DNA of 64,000 bases from a virus, in IMG/VR virus record IMGVR_UViG_3300037068_000078, positions 1 through 64,000 of that record. The stretch is one strand, 5' to 3'. Position numbers and translations under genes: made by a program. Under the pieces are notes generated by a model, which worked only from the letters and a program-made list of their open reading frames with translations, made no database searches and was not told the origin of the DNA. This document shows, one piece after another, positions 58,080-64,000 of the stretch (within the stretch, counting starts at the first letter, position 1; every line of letters begins with the position of its first letter).

Positions 58080-58144
58080 CGTCCCGCATTCCCAATCCAT
58101 CACCTGATTGTGTAATGCGTAGGCGCTAGACTGGGGGCGGGACG
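58080..58144 (+). other. Long inverted repeat in 157-bp spacer
   Basis: CGTCCCGC (58080-58087) and GCGGGACG (58137-58144) pair perfectly over 8 bp, with a further CCCA/TGGG inside. It starts right after the preceding stop codon, and the next likely ATG is at 58237. It could be a leader structure; no T tract follows. Confidence 0.4.
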
Positions 58145-58236
58145 GCGCGGCAATTTCGTGCGGCGTTGTGGACACGCTGGATCGCGCGGAGTTCGCGTCG
58201 TCCCTGCTTACCCTTTACCCACTGGAGAATGAACCA

Positions 58237-59244
58237 ATGACCGCAGATGTTGATCCGAAATTGATAAGCCGCGTGCGCAAGCTGCTCGCCATGGCGAACG
58301 GCGCTGGTGCCTCGCAGGCCGAGGCGGAGTTCGCCGCTGAGCGTGCACGCGAGATGATGGCCGAGCACGGCATGACCATTGCCACCCTGGAGGCGGGCGG
58401 CGGGCAGGGCGAGGGCCGCGCCAAGAGGAAGACCACCGGGCTCTCGGTGAAGGAGTGGCAGCGCGGTATCATGTATGCGCTGGCCCAGCAGAGCTTCGTG
58501 ACCGCGTTCTACGAGGACCGCAGGGACCGCACGGGCGGCCACTGGGATCTCATCGGCCGCGAGAGCGCGGTGGTGACGTGCCAGCTGATGCACGTGTACC
58601 TAGTGAAGACCGTGCTGCGCACCACCCGCGAGACCTACGGTGGCAAGTACGACGAAGTCTTCATGAAGGCCATGGGCGAGCGCATTGCCGAGCGCATCGA
58701 GGAGCGGCACGATGCCGCCATGTATGCGCAGAAGCAGGAGGCCGCAGCGCGACAGGCGCACGCTAACTCACACCCTGGCACCAATGCACTGGTGGTCGTG
58801 CTGGAGGACTTCGCGGCGAAGGAGGCGGACCTCAACAATGACCTAGCGAACGGCTGGGCACCGGGCACCACGGCGCGCAGGCGCGAGGAGGAGCTACGCG
58901 AGCAGGAGGCACAGGCCGCCAAGAAACAGAAGCGCCGCGAGGAGCTACGTGCGGCGGGTCTCGAGCACGACGTCGTCGAGCTCATGCTGTACGGCTACAG
59001 CGAGCAGCAAGCGCTCAAGATACTGCGAGCGTCGGAGGAGCCCAAGGAGACGGAGGAGGAACGTGCCAAGCGCAAGGCACGTGCGGAGCGCGAGCGCCGC
59101 ATATACGAGGAGCGCGAGGACAGGAGACGCGAGCGTGCGGCACGTTTGTATAACTCGTCCAGCTTCAGGGCTGGGCGGGCTGCGGGCGATAACGTGGGGC
59201 TGGATACCCAAGTGAACCAGCGCGAAGTGAAGAAGTTGACCTGA
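58237..59244 (+). CDS. DUF2786-containing protein
   Basis: 335 residues from ATG 58237 (TGGAGAAT upstream; GTG 58168 lacks one). Residues about 8-45 (LISRVRKLLAMANGAGASQA, then FAAERAREMMAEHGM) are a DUF2786 motif. The middle (GIMYALAQQSFVTAFYE) resembles the DUF7168 partner domain; the C-terminal 130 residues are a long charged coiled coil. Found in many phages, function unknown. Confidence 0.75.
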   Translation: MTADVDPKLISRVRKLLAMANGAGASQAEAEFAAERAREMMAEHGMTIATLEAGGGQGEGRAKRKTTGLSVKEWQRGIMYALAQQSFVTAFYEDRRDRTGGHWDLIGRESAVVTCQLMHVYLVKTVLRTTRETYGGKYDEVFMKAMGERIAERIEERHDAAMYAQKQEAAARQAHANSHPGTNALVVVLEDFAAKEADLNNDLANGWAPGTTARRREEELREQEAQAAKKQKRREELRAAGLEHDVVELMLYGYSEQQALKILRASEEPKETEEERAKRKARAERERRIYEEREDRRRERAARLYNSSSFRAGRAAGDNVGLDTQVNQREVKKLT

Positions 59245-59298
59245 GTTGCGTGCGTAACTGAACCATCCAACAGCAAACAAAACTGGGAGCATATCGAA

Positions 59299-59592
59299 AT
59301 GTGCTATCAATACGACGTCACCATAGCAGGCACCAAGAACTCCGAACCCGAGCGCATGGTCATCATCGTGCACGCCATGACCAAGGACGGTGCGCGCGAC
59401 GAGGCACTGGACGAGGCCGCCAAGTACGGCGTCACCAGCTGCAACATCCACAAGATCGTGAACCGTGGCATCAGCAACGGGTTCCAGTGGCTACCTGCCA
59501 AGCAACACAGCTACGAGGACAAGAAGCTGCGCGCCAAGCAACCGCGCACGACGGGCAAGAAGGCGCGCAAGGCCGCGCTGACGGTGTCGTGA
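59299..59592 (+). CDS. Small hypothetical protein
   Basis: 97 residues from ATG 59299. An alpha/beta start (YQYDVTIAGTKNSEPERMVI) is followed by HAMTKDGARDEALDEAAKYG and a very basic C-terminus (RTTGKKARKAALTV). Not recognised; could bind nucleic acid. Confidence 0.6.
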   Translation: MCYQYDVTIAGTKNSEPERMVIIVHAMTKDGARDEALDEAAKYGVTSCNIHKIVNRGISNGFQWLPAKQHSYEDKKLRAKQPRTTGKKARKAALTVS

Positions 59593-59762
59593 TGCACACG
59601 TGGTTCAGCATGGTCCTGCCGCCCAAGCGCCGCAAGCGCAGGCGCGGCAGGCACATGGCGCACAAGGAGACGCGGCGGGCAGAGGCCCGTCGCAGTGCGC
59701 GCTACTACAATCGCCGCGTGAAGATGCACTGGCTGCTCAGCGAGGGCGACCAATGTGGGTAA
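59592..59762 (+). CDS. Very basic small protein (56 residues)
   Basis: ATG 59592 overlaps the previous stop. The product is extremely Arg/Lys/His-rich (PKRRKRRRGRHMAHKETRRA), like a nucleic-acid-binding peptide. Overlaps the next gene by 10 bp. Confidence 0.55.
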   Translation: MHTWFSMVLPPKRRKRRRGRHMAHKETRRAEARRSARYYNRRVKMHWLLSEGDQCG

Positions 59763-60004
59763 AGATCACAGGTAGTCCAAGCGTGGGCCTGGAGGCTCAG
59801 CACTTGCTGCGCTGGCACGGCAGGCCAGTGGCGACGATCAAGCGCCGCGCCCACGCTTGGGAGTGCTCCCTTTTGGAGCTATCATGTCTAGGTGCCCGAC
59901 CAGTCGAGCACCCGCTTTCACACTCGTTGAGCGAAGTGCAGCAATTGTGCGAACACGCGCTAACGGCAATGGGCTGGAGCCCGGTGGAGTTACGCCATGG
60001 ATGA
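59753..60004 (+). CDS. Small hypothetical protein
   Basis: 83 residues from ATG 59753. WVKITGSPSVGLEAQHLLRW at the start and HSLSEVQQLCEHALTAMGWS near the end. Not recognised. Overlaps the next gene by 8 bp. Confidence 0.55.
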   Translation: MWVKITGSPSVGLEAQHLLRWHGRPVATIKRRAHAWECSLLELSCLGARPVEHPLSHSLSEVQQLCEHALTAMGWSPVELRHG

Positions 60005-60434
60005 GAAGGCTTTCAAGGCACGCGAGGAGCACTATCGCGAGCGCATGCGTAAGGCAGGCTACAAGGTGACGGATGAGGACATGACCTACATCCGAGAGCT
60101 CGAGGAGCGCATCGGCCCCGACCCGTTCATGCGCGTGCAGACTAGCTTGGTGATGGGCATGATGTCCATCGCTCTCGCCAAGAAGCGCGCGATGGTGAGC
60201 GACGATGTGCTGTTGGACATCGCGGGCAAGCTGGCGGCGGATGCCATGCTGCGCATACTCATGGACGCAGTGGTGGGTGTGCTCAAGGTCGTGAAAGAGC
60301 ACAAAGACGATGGTGCCACGATAGAGAACGTGCTCGCGGCCAACTATCTGCAGTGGCACCGCGAGCAGCAAGCAGAGAACGTGCACCTGCAGAACATGCT
60401 CATCCTCATCTGCCCGGAGGAGATCAAGGAATGA
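59997..60434 (+). CDS. Hypothetical helical protein
   Basis: 145 residues from ATG 59997, mostly helical. It begins FKAREEHYRERMRKAGYKV and continues with VMGMMSIALAKKRAMVSDDV and AADAMLRILMDAVVGVLKVV; the last two are amphipathic. It is followed by an ATGA overlap. Not recognised. Confidence 0.6.
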   Translation: MDEKAFKAREEHYRERMRKAGYKVTDEDMTYIRELEERIGPDPFMRVQTSLVMGMMSIALAKKRAMVSDDVLLDIAGKLAADAMLRILMDAVVGVLKVVKEHKDDGATIENVLAANYLQWHREQQAENVHLQNMLILICPEEIKE

Positions 60435-61054
60435 GCGAGAAGATCAATTGGGTGAACGTGCGCGCCCTGCAGATCGAGGGCATGCACGGCGGCCACATGC
60501 TGCGCATCAAGCAATCGGTGGGCGCACCCAACGGCCCCGGTGCGTTCTGGTACTGCTACCGCAACGGGCAGTATCTCGGCATCGAGCACACGCTGGAGCT
60601 CGCAAAGGAGCGGTCCATGTCGGGCCGCATGCGGATGCCAGCCAGTGAGCTTGAGGAATGCCTGCAGCGCTACGGCAAGGATCTTCCCCCCGGCCTCCTG
60701 GCCTCGGAGAAGGCGCGCTTGGCCGAGTGGAAGAAGAACCCCGCCAGCAAGGCTCCCAAGAAGGTGCCCGAGGTGAGCGGGGGGAAGGAGAAGGTACAGG
60801 CTGCGAAGCCAGCTGCACCAGCGCCACAGGCCAAGCCGGGTGTGGTGAAGACGCGGTCGATCGACGGGCAAACCGTGGTCGTGAAGTCCCGGACCAACCC
60901 CTTCACCAAGGGGACGGACCGGGCGAAGAAGATAGGCTACGTGCTGGACCGCGACGGTCACACGGTGGGCCAGCTTAAGAAGGAGAGCGAGGGGCTCGTC
61001 GATGGCTGGACCATACGCCAGTGCATCGAGCGCGGGCTCGTCGAGCTCAAGTGA
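60431..61054 (+). CDS. Two-part hypothetical protein with paralogous C-terminal domain
   Basis: 207 residues. Residues 1-95 form an alpha/beta domain (WYCYRNGQYLGIEHTLELAK); residues 96-145 are a Lys/Ala/Pro linker; residues about 150-207 repeat the domain of the gene at 57840 (NPFTKGTDRAKKIGYVLDRD). Domain sharing within one genome suggests a reused small binding domain. Confidence 0.65.
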   Translation: MSEKINWVNVRALQIEGMHGGHMLRIKQSVGAPNGPGAFWYCYRNGQYLGIEHTLELAKERSMSGRMRMPASELEECLQRYGKDLPPGLLASEKARLAEWKKNPASKAPKKVPEVSGGKEKVQAAKPAAPAPQAKPGVVKTRSIDGQTVVVKSRTNPFTKGTDRAKKIGYVLDRDGHTVGQLKKESEGLVDGWTIRQCIERGLVELK

Positions 61055-61269
61055 TCGCCGTAGTAGCCTACGACGATGAGGCAAGGTCGGTGACCGTCGG
61101 AGTTGACGGCCGCCGTTATGAGTACGGGTTGGGAGACGCGTACCACGTGGCTCGGGCCGAGCTACACAAGCTGAGGCGTGCCCCTGGGCGACAGCTGAAC
61201 TGGCTGAAGCGCAGGGGCAGGCTCATGGGGAAGTGGGGAACAAATGGAGAAGCGAACGTCTTGGGTTGA
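61051..61269 (+). CDS. Small hypothetical protein
   Basis: 72 residues from GTG 61051, overlapping the previous stop. IAVVAYDDEARSVTVGVDGR and YEYGLGDAYHVARAELHKL suggest a small beta sheet plus helix, somewhat like KTSC-type proteins. Overlaps the next ORF. Confidence 0.55.
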   Translation: MIAVVAYDDEARSVTVGVDGRRYEYGLGDAYHVARAELHKLRRAPGRQLNWLKRRGRLMGKWGTNGEANVLG

Positions 61270-61390
61270 TCTTACGTTCTGGTTGATTATCATACTGGTG
61301 CTGGCGAACGCAGTGTCCGTCAGCACCGTCATTTCACTTAGCCTGTTCATGGACAGGCAGCAAACAATGGAGGAAGTTAGTAATGAGTGA
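61244..61390 (+). CDS. Small single-pass membrane protein (48 residues)
   Basis: ATG 61244 after GTGGGGAACAA; one transmembrane helix (FWLIIILVLANAVSVSTVIS). It overlaps the neighbour genes at both ends by up to 26 bp. It lies next to the Imm-like gene and may work with it. Confidence 0.55.
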   Translation: MEKRTSWVDLTFWLIIILVLANAVSVSTVISLSLFMDRQQTMEEVSNE

Positions 61391-62069
61391 TGGAGCAATC
61401 ATCTTGCTTGCGCTGTTCGCCCTGCCCACGGCGATAGCTGTTATGCGTGGGCACCAAAGCGTGCTGGCTATCGCGTTCATCAACGCGTTCGGCTTCGTGC
61501 TCTCGCTTTACTTCACGCCGCTGGCGGGGCTGGCGGGCTGGCTGATTGCTATGGTGTGGGCGCTCGCAGCCGTGCGGCGTCGGCGCAGGCTGAGCGCCCT
61601 GCAGCGGTGGGAGGGCAAGCGCGTGGTGATCTGGTTCGCGTTGATGATGGTGCTGACCGGGGCCTCTCAAGCGTGGGCGGCAGCACCTGGATATGAACTC
61701 GACTGTGACGCCCCTAGCGTCATGATTGGTGACGATACCCGTGACGACCCGGTAATTGGTGTGCGCATATTCTACACGCCAGATGAACACGCGTGGCGCG
61801 TTCTGCACGTGATGTCCACCGGGCTCATCGTCTCGCGTGGTGCGCAGTACGGCATCATGGACGCCACCAACGACCATCGCGTGCAGTGGCAGGGCGCGTT
61901 GATACGCAAGCCGAGCATCTACATGATCGGCGAGCTACAGCGCGGCAAGGACGGCGGTGTCTCGTACATGGAGTGGATCTATGACCGCGCTAAGAACAAC
62001 GCGCTCGTCATGCAGTCCATCGCCAAGTGCTTCAAGCCGACCCCGCCGCTGCCACGACCTACGATGTGA
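61383..62069 (+). CDS. Superinfection-immunity (Imm-like) membrane protein with extra C-terminal domain
   Basis: 228 residues. The first 70 residues have two transmembrane helices (LLALFALPTAIAVMRGHQ, then IAFINAFGFVLSLYFTPLAG) in the pattern of the superinfection immunity family related to T4 Imm. A third helix (VVIWFALMMVLTGASQAWA) then acts like a signal-anchor and is followed by a soluble 130-residue part (YELDCDAPSVMIGDDTRDD). It might block DNA entry of competing phages; the C-terminal part is unrecognised. Confidence 0.6.
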   Translation: MSDGAIILLALFALPTAIAVMRGHQSVLAIAFINAFGFVLSLYFTPLAGLAGWLIAMVWALAAVRRRRRLSALQRWEGKRVVIWFALMMVLTGASQAWAAAPGYELDCDAPSVMIGDDTRDDPVIGVRIFYTPDEHAWRVLHVMSTGLIVSRGAQYGIMDATNDHRVQWQGALIRKPSIYMIGELQRGKDGGVSYMEWIYDRAKNNALVMQSIAKCFKPTPPLPRPTM

Positions 62070-62079
62070 GGAACCAGTG

Positions 62080-62292
62080 ATGAGAGAAATGCGGGAGCCG
62101 ACAGTCACCATCAATGGCAAGGAGTTAACCAGCGCGCAGGCACTAACACTGCGCGTTGGCCTCAACATCTTTCTCATGGGCCTCAAGGAGCTTCAGCTCG
62201 GTGGCACGCTCGAGAACGGGTATCGTCAACGTGGCATCGAGGTGCTCACGATGATGCTCGAGACACCGCAGGAGTTGGGCAGCCATGGATGA
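62080..62292 (+). CDS. Small hypothetical protein
   Basis: 70 residues from ATG 62080 (GTG 62077 also possible). PTVTINGKELTSAQALTLRV and MGLKELQLGGTLENGYRQRG suggest a short strand then helices. A similar small protein with a GKELTxAQA motif is common in phages, without known function. Confidence 0.6.
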   Translation: MREMREPTVTINGKELTSAQALTLRVGLNIFLMGLKELQLGGTLENGYRQRGIEVLTMMLETPQELGSHG

Positions 62293-62389
62293 AGTATTCC
62301 AGTGGGTCATCTTCGCGTTGCTGGTGCTGTTCGTCGTGAGCGCGGTAGGCGTGCACGTTGCACAGCGGATCAAGCGCAGGCAGCCCTGA
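62285..62389 (+). CDS. Very small membrane protein (34 residues)
   Basis: ATG 62285 overlaps the previous gene; one transmembrane helix (FQWVIFALLVLFVVSAVG) with a basic end (RIKRRQP). Its stop overlaps the next ATG. Small single-span peptides of this sort are frequent in phages. Confidence 0.5.
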   Translation: MDEVFQWVIFALLVLFVVSAVGVHVAQRIKRRQP

Positions 62390-62760
62390 TGCCCAAGTTC
62401 CACGTGGGGCAGGAGGTCGTCTGCATCAACGACGACTTCTCTAAGATGCTCAAGATGTACAGCCTGCTCAACCTGCCCGGCTTCAACCTGCCGCGCAGGG
62501 GCAACCTGTACGTGGTGCGCGACTACGTGATACACGGCAAGTTCCCGGCGATCGTGGTCATGGAGTTGCACAACCCCATCATCCCGTACATGGATGACAT
62601 CTGGCGTGAGGCTGGCTTCTGGGATGAGCGCTTCGAGCCGCGCACCAAGCGCACAGTAAACGAGATGCTAACCAAGGCGCTGAGCGCGCCGTGGCAAGAT
62701 CCATACTTCGACGAAGCCGATCCAATGGTGGATCCGGTGCATCAAGGAGAAGATGCGTGA
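62389..62760 (+). CDS. Hypothetical protein
   Basis: 123 residues starting on the last base of the previous stop (TGATG). FHVGQEVVCINDDFSKML and GNLYVVRDYVIHGKFPAIVV give an SH3-like beta pattern, then an acidic end (DPYFDEADPMVDPVH). Not recognised. Confidence 0.6.
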   Translation: MPKFHVGQEVVCINDDFSKMLKMYSLLNLPGFNLPRRGNLYVVRDYVIHGKFPAIVVMELHNPIIPYMDDIWREAGFWDERFEPRTKRTVNEMLTKALSAPWQDPYFDEADPMVDPVHQGEDA

Positions 62761-63218
62761 CAAAAATGTACAAGGTAGTATTCATCGGCAACGAGCGGCA
62801 GCGCGATGATTTCGTGGAGCTATTCGGTGATGAGATCAAGCGCTACACAATTGAGCGCGTGGACGACGGCCCCATCGACAGTAGCAAGCCCATCAAGATC
62901 GTGAACGGTCACGCGACTGCAATGCCCCCGGCCAAGCGGCGCAAGAAGCGCAGGATCTCGTCGTCGCAGAACGGCCCGGCCCGCGACCAGTTGCTCCGCT
63001 ACATGCAGAACAACAGCGGCAGCATCACCAGTGCGGCAGCTGGCAAGTTCATGTCCAGGATCAACCTGAAGCCGAACGGCGGTAGCGCGCGGCTGGCTGA
63101 TCTCTGCCTCCTGGGGATGGTGGAATACAACGAGCAGTCCGAGGTCTATACTCTGACGGAGCTCGGCAAGACCACGGAGAAGACCCCGAACCCGGTGTAC
63201 AAGAGGGCAGGGCAATGA
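62757..63218 (+). CDS. Winged-helix-like hypothetical protein
   Basis: 153 residues from GTG 62757 (CAAGGAGAAGATGC upstream). Residues 1-60 are alpha/beta (MYKVVFIGNERQRDDFVEL), then a basic linker (PAKRRKKRRISSS). Residues about 75-140 read as a winged helix (RDQLLRYMQNNSGSITSAAA, LLGMVEYNEQSEVYTLTELG). It could be a regulator of this operon. Confidence 0.55.
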   Translation: MTKMYKVVFIGNERQRDDFVELFGDEIKRYTIERVDDGPIDSSKPIKIVNGHATAMPPAKRRKKRRISSSQNGPARDQLLRYMQNNSGSITSAAAGKFMSRINLKPNGGSARLADLCLLGMVEYNEQSEVYTLTELGKTTEKTPNPVYKRAGQ

Positions 63219-63406
63219 CCAAGCAACTCCCCAACCCGTTCGACCCCACAGACGAAGGCCGCTTCGAGTTTGACGCGGTGGCGTTCGTCCAGGCGCTTGA
63301 GGAGGCGCTCGTCATCGAGACGGAGCTCATGGCACTGCGCGGCCTGCGCACTAGCAAGTCCGCACAGCTGGACGCCATCGAGGACCTCCGGAGGCTGGCC
63401 TCGTGA
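63215..63406 (+). CDS. Small acidic hypothetical protein
   Basis: 63 residues, ATGA overlap. FEFDAVAFVQALEEALVIET is helical and acidic. Not recognised. Confidence 0.55.
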   Translation: MTKQLPNPFDPTDEGRFEFDAVAFVQALEEALVIETELMALRGLRTSKSAQLDAIEDLRRLAS

Positions 63407-63732
63407 CCAGCACCACACAGTGGAGGAAACTTGCCGTGGTGGTGGAGATACCAGTGCGCGGCAAGGCCAGCGAGAACGACTTGGTGTACGCCGTGCGAGC
63501 GGCCATTAGCGATGCCAAGCTGCACCAGACGCTCAAGCTGCGTCGCGTGGTGCAGACTGGCACGACGCAGGTGAAGGCCCTGGGGCGCGTGCTCCAGGGC
63601 CGCAACAAGGCCGAGCCCAACGGCGACATCAAGGCCATACGGCTCGCACTCAAGGAGATCAGTGTGCGCGTCTCGCGGCTGGAAACAGCAACCAACCCAC
63701 ACAGAGGGAGCCCAGCTGGTGACTTCGACTAA
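63403..63732 (+). CDS. Hypothetical protein
   Basis: 109 residues from GTG 63403, overlapping the previous stop. KLAVVVEIPVRGKASENDLV and LRRVVQTGTTQVKALGRV form an alpha/beta pattern; the C-terminus (ALKEISVRVSRLETATN) is a coiled-coil helix. Not recognised. Confidence 0.55.
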   Translation: MTSTTQWRKLAVVVEIPVRGKASENDLVYAVRAAISDAKLHQTLKLRRVVQTGTTQVKALGRVLQGRNKAEPNGDIKAIRLALKEISVRVSRLETATNPHRGSPAGDFD

Positions 63733-63946
63733 CAAGAAGAAACGCAGGCCGCAGCGGCACGAGCCACCCGTCAACCAAGTGCCACCGTACAACGGCCTGT
63801 GCTGCGGCGGCCCGTACGACGGACAGCCGATGGCATCCTTACGCCTGCGCAAGCCGATGACGCTTGCGGTGCTGGGGCGCATAGTGGGGTCCGGCGAGTA
63901 CGTGCTCACCTGGGGCGTCGTGTGGCTGTGGAAGAAGACGCCATGA
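63719..63946 (+). CDS. Small hypothetical protein
   Basis: 75 residues from GTG 63719 (AGGGAGCCCAGCTG upstream). Basic start (TSTNKKKRRPQRHEPP), then a GLCCGGPYDGQPM motif and a hydrophobic end (EYVLTWGVVWLWKK). Similar short proteins with a CGGPxDG motif are seen in phages and actinobacteria. Function unknown. Confidence 0.55.
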   Translation: MTSTNKKKRRPQRHEPPVNQVPPYNGLCCGGPYDGQPMASLRLRKPMTLAVLGRIVGSGEYVLTWGVVWLWKKTP

Positions 63947-64000
63947 CCACGCGCACAACCATCTTCACCATATTAGCCGTCGCCGCACTGTTGTTCGTGC
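63943..64000 (+). CDS. Membrane protein start, truncated by window edge
   Basis: ATG 63943 overlaps the previous stop. The visible 19 residues (MTTRTTIFTILAVAALLFV) look like a signal peptide or membrane helix. The rest lies outside the window. Confidence 0.45.
   Translation, partial: MTTRTTIFTILAVAALLFV

Noticed and set aside
1-64000. Integrase, excisionase, CRISPR array or attachment site
   Set aside because: No recombinase motifs, regular spacer arrays or tRNA-end duplications were seen, so lysogeny genes, if any, lie outside the window.

Overview
The window is 64 kb of a tailed, contractile-tail (myovirus-type) bacteriophage genome. Genes are tightly packed, mostly on the plus strand, usually overlapping by ATGA or GTGA, with G/C-rich third codon positions. 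The host is probably an alphaproteobacterium, possibly in the Rhizobiales. Three genes suggest this: a GcrA-like regulator (44138-44683), an exported protein of a type I recall from Rhizobiales genomes and phages (3066-3545), and a MinD/ParA-like ATPase of a type I recall from Bradyrhizobium relatives (31609-32277). This is inference from remembered family patterns; no search was run.

Layout. 1-12.3 kb is a lambda-type head module: small and large terminase, gpW-like joiner, portal, S49 protease, scaffold, enlarged gpD-type decoration protein, major capsid protein and FII-like connector, with small membrane proteins between them. 12.3-23.7 kb is a Mu-type contractile tail: sheath, tube, frameshifted assembly chaperones, tape measure, a gpN-like protein split over two genes, hub, spike, gp46, gp47 and gp48. 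23.7-29.8 kb holds fibre and adhesin genes, including a collagen-like fibre and a 973-residue protein with an SPRY-like domain and over 20 degenerate repeats. 29.9-31.6 kb is the lysis cassette. 31.6-32.9 kb carries the ParA-like ATPase and a coiled-coil partner, bounded by a promoter and a terminator. 32.9-34.8 kb is the only minus-strand operon (SNF2-type helicase and two small genes). It diverges from the early plus-strand operon across a 340-bp control region with repeated CCAATAC sites.

35.2-42.7 kb is replication and nucleic-acid metabolism: SSB-like protein, AEP-type primase, Nudix, HAD, UvrD-type helicase and DEDD exonuclease. 43.2-50.5 kb is the most interesting stretch. It encodes an alpha-glutamyl/putrescinyl-thymine pyrophosphorylase-like protein, a GcrA-like regulator, a TAGT-like glycosyltransferase, a radical SAM/SPASM enzyme, a uracil-DNA-glycosylase-fold protein, a thymidylate synthase/dUMP hydroxymethylase homologue, an HD nucleotidase and an Nmad1/MazG-like protein. 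Together these read as a pathway that makes a hypermodified thymine in phage DNA and adjusts the nucleotide pool for it. A family A DNA polymerase and a degenerate HNH-AP2 gene follow.

53.0-64 kb is an accessory region of small, mostly unrecognised genes. It is interrupted by structured noncoding stretches: a 490-bp region with a promoter-like start and several strong hairpins, an exact 53-bp double-hairpin element present twice in front of genes, and further long-stem elements near 57.6 and 58.1 kb. I saw no integrase, CRISPR array, rRNA or convincing tRNA.
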